A DNA stretch of 64,000 nucleotides from Shewanella sp. MBTL60-112-B2 (lineage in GTDB: Bacteria; Pseudomonadota; Gammaproteobacteria; Enterobacterales; Shewanellaceae). The notes below the pieces were generated by a model. The model had not been told where the DNA came from and ran no database searches. It saw only the letters and a program-made list of their open reading frames with translations. The number at the start of each line of letters is the position of its first letter. Within the stretch, counting starts at the first letter, position 1. Position numbers and translations under genes: made by a program. The stretch spans positions 1 to 64,000 of the forward strand of contig NZ_BPFA01000021.1 of NCBI RefSeq assembly GCF_019655055.1. The letters are read 5' to 3'. This document shows positions 58,394 through 64,000 of the stretch, piece by piece.

Positions 58394-60307
58394 TTATGAG
58401 AAATCTTCTAGGTAAGTGTAACCTTTAAGACCCAACTGTAACTCTTCAAGAATGTTAGCACGCTCGTCTTCTGCGATATGCTTGTTGACTAACTCTTCAT
58501 AGGTTCTCATAAATGAAACCGCATCCAAGTTAACGTATCTAAGCACGTCGGCAACCGTATCACCGGCTAATACAGACTCAACATTAGTGCGCGCATCTTC
58601 ATCCAAACGCACAACTGCTGAGTTAGTGTCACCAAACAGGTTATGCATATCACCTAAAATCTCTTGATATGCACCGACTAAGAAGAAACCGATTAAATAC
58701 GGGCTCTCTTGTGTCCAAGCTGGTACTGGCAACGTAGTTTCAATACCTTGACCTTCTACATACTGATCCACAGTACCGTCAGAGTCACAGGTAATGTCCA
58801 GCATAACCGCTCTGCTCTCTGGCGCTTTATCTAGTCCAGATAATGGCATCACAGGGAACACCTGATCGATACCCCATGCATCAGGTAGCGACTGGAATAA
58901 TGAGAAGTTAACAAAGAACTTATCCGCTAACTTCTCGTTTAACTCATCGATAACGGGTCTGTGGAAACGGTACTTAGCACTCATGCTACCTTGTAATTCG
59001 TAGCAAACGCGTAAGTTAACCTGCTCAGCCCATGCACGTTCAGCTAACCCTAACTGACCAACGGCAAACAGTGAGTGCACTTCTGTTAAGTCACTCTGAC
59101 AATCATGGTAAATCTCAATCAAGGCACGCTGATCGGCTTTACCACTAACTTCAATCCAAGACTGCCACATGTTGTGCAGTAATTGAGGTGCGTCTTCTGC
59201 TGGGGGCTGAATATCTTCAGGCTTATAAGCTTCAGTACCGATCACATCTGTTAGCAATACCGCATGATGTGCTGTCAAGTAACGGCCCGATTCAGAGATA
59301 ATTCTCGGCATCGGCTGCTCATACTCTTTACACATATCGGTTAGCACACTCACGATGTTGTTAGCATACTCAGTTAAGCCGTAATTCATTGAATGGCTAC
59401 TTTGGCTGCGTGTGCCATCGTAATCAACCGCTAAACCGCCACCTACGTCGAAACACTTAACGCTAGCGCCAAGCTTCATCAACTCACAGTAGAAACGGCC
59501 AGCTTCGCTTACACCCTGTCGAATATCACGAATGTTGGCGATTTGCGAACCTAAGTGGAAGTGCAACAACTCTAATGACTCAAGCATGTTTTCCTGCTTA
59601 AGTGAGTTGATCACTTGCAACACCTGAGCAGCACTCAAACCAAACTTTGACTTCTCGCCACCACTAGCCTGCCACTTGCCTTTACCTTGGAATGCCAAAC
59701 GAACACGTAAGCCAAGACGCGGTGTAACGCCTAGCTCTTTAGCTTGCTCAAGCACGACTTTAAGCTCAGACATCTTCTCAAGGACGATATACACCTTGTG
59801 GCCTAGCTTCTCGCCGATTAAGGCAAGTCGGATATATTCTTTATCTTTATAACCGTTACAAATGATCACCGAGCTGGCTTTTTGTGCCATCGCGAGCACA
59901 GCCATTAGCTCAGGCTTACTGCCCGCCTCTAACCCTAGCTGCGGTACTTCTTTTGCTACTTGGCTGGCAAGGATCTCTTCAACAACTGTTTGCTGTTGGT
60001 TTACTTTAATCGGGTAAACAAGCAAGTAATCATTTTCATATTGATACTTTTTAATTGCCTGATTAAATGCCTGACAAACACTGTTTACTCTATGATGTAA
60101 AATTTGTGGGAAACGCACCAAAACCGGTAAAGCCACACCTGACTTAACCATATCTTTTGCCATTTCATTCAAACCAATTTTACAATCTGGGCGGCTTGGA
60201 TCTGGTGAAACAGTCACCTCTCCATCATCGCTAATGCCGTATAGTCCTTGGCTCCAGTGATTTACGTTATAACTTGCGCGTGCATCATCAATAGACCAAT
60301 TGCTCAT
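58394..60307 (-). CDS. speA: Biosynthetic arginine decarboxylase SpeA
   Basis: This 637-residue fold-III PLP decarboxylase begins [26 protein letters not shown] and has the PLP lysine K101 in [11 protein letters not shown]. Other motifs are [29 protein letters not shown] and [11 protein letters not shown]. It makes agmatine, the substrate of SpeB, giving an arginine-to-putrescine route. Its length matches E. coli SpeA. Confidence 0.97.
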   Translation of the reverse strand: MSNWSIDDARASYNVNHWSQGLYGISDDGEVTVSPDPSRPDCKIGLNEMAKDMVKSGVALPVLVRFPQILHHRVNSVCQAFNQAIKKYQYENDYLLVYPIKVNQQQTVVEEILASQVAKEVPQLGLEAGSKPELMAVLAMAQKASSVIICNGYKDKEYIRLALIGEKLGHKVYIVLEKMSELKVVLEQAKELGVTPRLGLRVRLAFQGKGKWQASGGEKSKFGLSAAQVLQVINSLKQENMLESLELLHFHLGSQIANIRDIRQGVSEAGRFYCELMKLGASVKCFDVGGGLAVDYDGTRSQSSHSMNYGLTEYANNIVSVLTDMCKEYEQPMPRIISESGRYLTAHHAVLLTDVIGTEAYKPEDIQPPAEDAPQLLHNMWQSWIEVSGKADQRALIEIYHDCQSDLTEVHSLFAVGQLGLAERAWAEQVNLRVCYELQGSMSAKYRFHRPVIDELNEKLADKFFVNFSLFQSLPDAWGIDQVFPVMPLSGLDKAPESRAVMLDITCDSDGTVDQYVEGQGIETTLPVPAWTQESPYLIGFFLVGAYQEILGDMHNLFGDTNSAVVRLDEDARTNVESVLAGDTVADVLRYVNLDAVSFMRTYEELVNKHIAEDERANILEELQLGLKGYTYLEDFS

Positions 60308-60930
60308 ATTTGTCCTAACCTGTCTATTTAACTTAAATAAGCTGATCGAACCTTTGTCATTTCAATCAACTTGCGATTATTTAAATCAGTAACATCCCGA
60401 TTCATCTACAAAGTACAAATTGTTTGGATTAACACTCAGTAACATCGTAAGCGCTACCCACAATAAGTATTAACTATACCCAGTAAAATCGCCTGTTAAA
60501 ATTAGGTCGATTCACTACTTTTACGGTTACTAATGAATGTATGCCCTTAGAGCAAAGATGTAAAATCTAATCCGTAAAAAACTATTTGTGACTTTCAATA
60601 TTACCTAACCGCAGTTCGGTATTTTTCATTCAAAAAGTGTGAGCACGAACAACGCACTTTTCTCACAGAATTTTTGCGGCGCAATTAAACCTTGAGACAG
60701 GTGATAATGCAAGACTCATATGCGCATTTAGTGCTAATTTATTATCACCTTATAATAGCGCGATAACATAACGTACCATTTATGCCTCTATTCGTGATAA
60801 ATGCCCTACTTTAATTACAGTATCTCCGCTCTTTAGGGTATTAGTTTCAAGAGGCTAAAGCATATTGGAATGTTTTCCACTATAATCCCAGCTGAATTTA
60901 ATCGTTACTGTTTTTAAAGTAGAGAACATC
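60308..60930. other. Long intergenic region between speA and the cvfB-like gene
   Basis: About 620 AT-rich bases between divergent genes. A perfect 9 bp inverted repeat GGTGATAAT (60700-60708) and ATTATCACC (60741-60749) stands next to a TATAAT at 60751-60756, a possible -10. No coding frame or known RNA was seen. Confidence 0.45.
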
Positions 60931-61764
60931 ATGATCCAGATAGGCAAAACCTGTAAGTTAGAAGTCGTCAAACAAGTTGATTTTGGTGTCTATTTAGACG
61001 CTAAAGAGATGGGCCAGGTACTTCTTCCTCGCAAAGCTGTACCAAAGGATTGCCATGTTGGAGATATGGTCAATGTGTTTCTCTATTTAGACTCAGAAGA
61101 CATGATCATTGCAACGACTAAGCGTCCTTATGCGCAAGTCGGTCAATTTGCTTATTTAGAAGCAAAAGAAAACGGCCCATATGGCGCCTTTTTAGATTGG
61201 GGCTTAGAAAAAGACCTGTTATTACCTTTTGGTGAGCAACACAGAGAAATCGAGGTGGGTAAATCCTACTTGGTTTACATCTATACCAGCCATGTCGATG
61301 ACCGTATCGTCGCGTCTGCTAAAGTCGATAAATTTCTTGACTTAACAGAGCCAAAATTCCGCAATGATGAAGAAGTTAATCTCATTATTGGTGGCTCAAC
61401 CGATCTTGGCTACAAAGCCATCATCAACAATACCCATTGGGGTGTATTGTACAAAAATGAAGTTTATACTCGTTTAAGCTTCGGCCAAAAGCTTAAAGGC
61501 TTTATCAAGCGCATGAGAAGTGATGGTAAGATTGATCTTATCTTACAAAAAGGTGCAAAAGAAGAGCTTGATAAGCACTCTGTGACGATTATGATCAAGC
61601 TTAAGCAAGCCGGTGGTTTCTTACCGCTAAATGACAAAACCGATGCAGAAGTAATCTACTCACAACTATCTATGAGTAAGAAAGCGTTTAAAAAGAGTAT
61701 TGGTGGCCTATATAAGAATAAGCAGATCACTATCTCACCAGATGGGATCCGTCTCGAAGATTAA
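60931..61764 (+). CDS. S1-domain RNA-binding protein, CvfB/YitL family
   Basis: This 277-residue protein has repeated S1-like beta barrels (residues 1-65, 66-135 and about 145-215; IGKTCKLEVVKQVDFGVYLDAKEMGQVLLPRKAVP and GPYGAFLDWGLEKDLLLPFGEQ patterns) and a C-terminal winged-helix module (about 220-277, ending YKNKQITISPDGIRLED). CvfB relatives bind RNA and influence virulence genes in Staphylococcus; the role in gammaproteobacteria is not established. Confidence 0.88.
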   Translation: MIQIGKTCKLEVVKQVDFGVYLDAKEMGQVLLPRKAVPKDCHVGDMVNVFLYLDSEDMIIATTKRPYAQVGQFAYLEAKENGPYGAFLDWGLEKDLLLPFGEQHREIEVGKSYLVYIYTSHVDDRIVASAKVDKFLDLTEPKFRNDEEVNLIIGGSTDLGYKAIINNTHWGVLYKNEVYTRLSFGQKLKGFIKRMRSDGKIDLILQKGAKEELDKHSVTIMIKLKQAGGFLPLNDKTDAEVIYSQLSMSKKAFKKSIGGLYKNKQITISPDGIRLED

Positions 61765-61831
61765 GTTATTTAGCTGTAATGCTTGTAAAACAAGCAATTA
61801 CCTAGCTAAAGCTTAGATACTCTCTTGCATT

Positions 61832-61868
61832 AAAGCATGGCTCTGTTATAACAAAGTCATGCTTTTTT
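61832..61868 (+). terminator. Terminator after the cvfB-like gene
   Basis: AAAGCATG (61832-61839) pairs with CATGCTTT (61858-61865), followed by TTTT, with a further partial inner stem. Confidence 0.75.
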
Positions 61869-61882
61869 ATTAAGAGGTTAAT

Positions 61883-62539
61883 ATGGAACTGACTTTACAC
61901 GAAGCTCGCGTCATTGGTGTTTTACTCGAAAAAGAGATCACAACCCCAGAGCAATATCCGCTTTCTTTAAACAGTTTAACCTCAGGCTGTAATCAAAAAA
62001 CCAGCCGAGAACCCGTCCTAAGCCTCAGTGAATCAGAGGTACAAAATACTTTAGACGCACTCACTAAAAAGCGATTGATCTCAGAACAATCAGGCTTTGG
62101 TAGCCGAGTGGTAAAATACAAACATCGTTTCTGCAATACTGAATTTAGCGACCTACAACTTAAATCTTCCGAACTGGCTGTTATCTGCCTTTTACTGCTT
62201 CGCGGACCACAAACGCCTGGAGAGCTCAGGACTCGCAGTAATCGATTACATGATTTTCACGATGTAAGTGAAGTCGAGGCTACTCTAAACGAGCTACAAA
62301 GACGAGAAGCACCACTTGTCATGCTATTAGCTAAAGAGCCAGGTAAACGTGAAGCGCGCTATCGCCAACTATTCACTGAAGTCGATGCCAGTCAACAGCC
62401 ATCTTTGCAGGCCCCCTCTAGTTATGGCACTGATAGCTTAACGGCGCAGGACACCACAGCCCTCGAAGCCAGAGTCACAACTCTTGAGCAAGAAATGGCT
62501 GAGTTAAAGGCACAGCTTGAAGAGTTGATTGGTCGCTAA
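61883..62539 (+). CDS. yceH: YceH family protein (UPF0502/DUF480)
   Basis: This 218-residue protein has two winged-helix domains (residues 1-85 and 90-165). Conserved segments are [36 protein letters not shown] and [19 protein letters not shown]-terminal coiled coil follows (about 185-218, [22 protein letters not shown]). The function is unknown. AAGAGG lies upstream of the ATG. Confidence 0.92.
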   Translation: MELTLHEARVIGVLLEKEITTPEQYPLSLNSLTSGCNQKTSREPVLSLSESEVQNTLDALTKKRLISEQSGFGSRVVKYKHRFCNTEFSDLQLKSSELAVICLLLLRGPQTPGELRTRSNRLHDFHDVSEVEATLNELQRREAPLVMLLAKEPGKREARYRQLFTEVDASQQPSLQAPSSYGTDSLTAQDTTALEARVTTLEQEMAELKAQLEELIGR

Positions 62540-62637
62540 GGCGCATTCACATCCATTTACAAGCTTAAGATTAACGCCTAGGCGCAATAGGTGTTAATCT
62601 GGTATTTCTATCAACTTCCAACGATTAAGGGATTAGT

Positions 62638-63474
62638 TTGCAAAACAGCTCCCCAAAAAATAGCATGCTTAAAAATACGCTATTACTCGCACAGTTTGAG
62701 CTAAAAAAAATGCTCTTTAACCCAAGAGGGCTAATTGCACTCATCGCATTTTCGCTCGTCTGGCTACTCATTTTGCTCTACCCTATTAGTGGTGCATCAA
62801 GCTTCTTACTCAACCCGGATTTTAGAGGGTTAATCGAAGGGATCTTCGGCCCACAAGCGGTAAACGAACTGTTTAAATGGCCTGTGGCCGAAATGGCAGT
62901 CTATTGGATTGCTGCGCTTTATATTTTCCCGCTATTTAGTATCTTTGTGTCCGCCGATCAATTTGCAACCGATAAGTCTCGGGGTACCTTCCGCTTCTAC
63001 ACTCTGAGAACTGGGCGAGACAGCCTGTTTTTCGGTCGCTACCTAGGGCATATGGCGCTCCAAAGTCTGCTACTCCTATTAACCGTCATCGCCACGATTG
63101 TGCTTGCCGTAAGTCGAGATGCAACGCTATTAATACCTGCCCTATTTTCAGGTCTTGTCGTTACGGTGAACCTCGTCATAGTGTTACTGCCTTATACCGC
63201 TTTGATGGCGTTATTGTCGCTTTATGCCAATTCGGCTCGTCAAGCCACTATTTACGCAATCTTAGTTTGGGCATTAATGTCGATAAGCATCGCTATCATC
63301 AACAACTATTTACCTATTATCAGCGAATTGAAGTGGATCTTACCAGGCTCTCAAATCTCCTTGATGATAAATACCCAAGGTTTAGGCAGCTTTATCTACG
63401 CTCCAGTACCGTTATTACAAGCCATTGCATTGCTGTTATTAGGCAAAATTTATATCAATAGGAGCGCATTATGA
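62638..63474 (+). CDS. ABC-2 type transporter permease
   Basis: This 278-residue inner-membrane protein has six hydrophobic segments (first about 33-53, last about 255-273) and a cytosolic loop after TM2 (DQFATDKSRGTFRFYTLRTGR) typical of ABC-2/NatB-like permeases. The start is TTG with AAGGG at suitable distance. Its TGA overlaps the ATG of the ATPase gene (ATGA). The substrate is unknown. Confidence 0.85.
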   Translation: MQNSSPKNSMLKNTLLLAQFELKKMLFNPRGLIALIAFSLVWLLILLYPISGASSFLLNPDFRGLIEGIFGPQAVNELFKWPVAEMAVYWIAALYIFPLFSIFVSADQFATDKSRGTFRFYTLRTGRDSLFFGRYLGHMALQSLLLLLTVIATIVLAVSRDATLLIPALFSGLVVTVNLVIVLLPYTALMALLSLYANSARQATIYAILVWALMSISIAIINNYLPIISELKWILPGSQISLMINTQGLGSFIYAPVPLLQAIALLLLGKIYINRSAL

Positions 63475-64000
63475 GCTTAGTGAGTTGCAAAGGCTTATCT
63501 AAGTCCTACGGCAGTAAACACGCCTTAAAACAGGTGAGCATTACTCTTGAAGCCGGTAGTCCAATCGCATTAGTTGGGCCAAATGGAGCAGGTAAAACCA
63601 CGCTATTTAGTTTGCTGTGTGGATTTATTGCCCCATCATCAGGGGAAGTATCTTTACTGGGAGAAAAACCAGGCAGCCCGGCATTGCTAGGTCGAGTCGC
63701 CTCTCTCCCCCAAGATGCTGCGCTAGATCCTAATCTTGATATCATCACTCAGCTAACGCTGTTTGCCAGCTTACAAGGGTTTTCAGCTAAAGCTGCGAAA
63801 GCTGAGGGACTAAGAGTGCTTGCTCTGGTCGACTTAGCCGACAGTGCACAGCAAAAGCCGAAATCATTAAGCCATGGTATGTCTAAGCGAGTTTCCATCG
63901 CTCAGGCTCTTATCGGCTCGCCAGAGTTAGTATTACTCGATGAGCCAACTGCTGGCTTAGACCCCGCTAATGCCAAGAAGATCCGAGACTTAGTTAAGAC
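63471..64000 (+). CDS. ABC transporter ATP-binding protein (3' end outside window)
   Basis: The frame from ATG 63471 runs to the window edge without a stop (176 codons). Walker A is GPNGAGKTT, the signature is LSHGMSKR (a variant of LSGGQ) and Walker B is LVLLDEPTAGLD. AGGAG lies six bases before the ATG. It overlaps the permease stop, so both subunits are co-translated as an ABC-2 exporter. Confidence 0.95.
   Translation, partial: MSLVSCKGLSKSYGSKHALKQVSITLEAGSPIALVGPNGAGKTTLFSLLCGFIAPSSGEVSLLGEKPGSPALLGRVASLPQDAALDPNLDIITQLTLFASLQGFSAKAAKAEGLRVLALVDLADSAQQKPKSLSHGMSKRVSIAQALIGSPELVLLDEPTAGLDPANAKKIRDLVK

Noticed and set aside
60635..60666. CRP-like TGTGAG...CTCACA pair
   Set aside because: The two halves are about 18 bases apart, far more than the 6-base spacing of a CRP site.
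63506..63748. 80-codon minus-strand frame
   Set aside because: It is antisense to the Walker A region of the ABC ATPase gene.

Overview
The window is a chromosomal segment of a marine gammaproteobacterium, almost certainly Shewanella. The gene order points there: tamAB, fadR|nhaB-dsbB, ycgN, ycgL|minCDE-rnd-fadD, tsaB/yoaA, a complete his operon, purC, lpxM, ihfA-pheTS and pdxH-speB-speD-speA. So do several families typical of Shewanella (DUF3802, a IS200-like RAYT transposase, an adjacent chromosomal integron). No rRNA, tRNA or CRISPR array was recognised.

Region 1 (1-6455) is the attI-proximal part of an integron cassette array. All cassette genes lie on the minus strand and each is followed by an attC of about 100 bp. 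From the attI end the cassettes encode a small membrane protein, a two-domain DUF2314-like/DUF2185 protein, an NADPH-dependent FMN reductase-like flavoprotein, an exported protein, a lipoprotein, a four-helix membrane protein, a DUF6559-like protein, a three-helix membrane protein and a DUF1294 membrane protein cut by the window edge. A RAYT transposase flanked by REP-like repeats has replaced half of one attC, which fuses two cassettes. The integrase gene intI (6774-7739, plus strand) faces away from the array. A perfect LexA box sits in its promoter, and a candidate Pc promoter, the attI core and the first cassette follow on the other side.

Region 2 (7.7-33.5 kb) is core genome: gpt, an isoaspartyl peptidase, the tamA-tamB operon for outer-membrane assembly, the divergent fadR|nhaB pair with a candidate FadR operator between them, dsbB, ycgN, a MltB-family transglycosylase, ycgL, minCDE, rnd, fadD, a hydrolase, a periplasmic methyltransferase-like protein, a membrane metallopeptidase, tsaB and yoaA. 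Between tamB and fadR (16.42-16.85 kb) lies a gene-free block dense in hairpins and bounded by two similar palindromes. It looks like a non-autonomous IS200/IS605-type element or an orphan structured RNA of the HEARO/omega-RNA kind.

Region 3 (33.9-41.5 kb) is the complete histidine operon hisGDCBHAFI(E), preceded by a 15-codon leader peptide with five consecutive His codons and a classical attenuator. HisH carries an unusual N-terminal extension built of hexapeptide repeats.

Region 4 (41.7-64 kb) holds purC, lpxM, the pheST-ihfA operon, a chemoreceptor, a large Cache/PAS sensor that looks like a degenerate histidine kinase, a protein with two tandem retropepsin-like (RimK-type zinc protease) domains, several small Shewanella proteins, yceI, pdxH, and a polyamine cluster. 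That cluster encodes arginine decarboxylase, a eukaryotic-type S-adenosylmethionine decarboxylase and agmatinase. The window ends in cvfB-like and yceH genes and an ABC exporter whose ATPase gene runs off the right edge.
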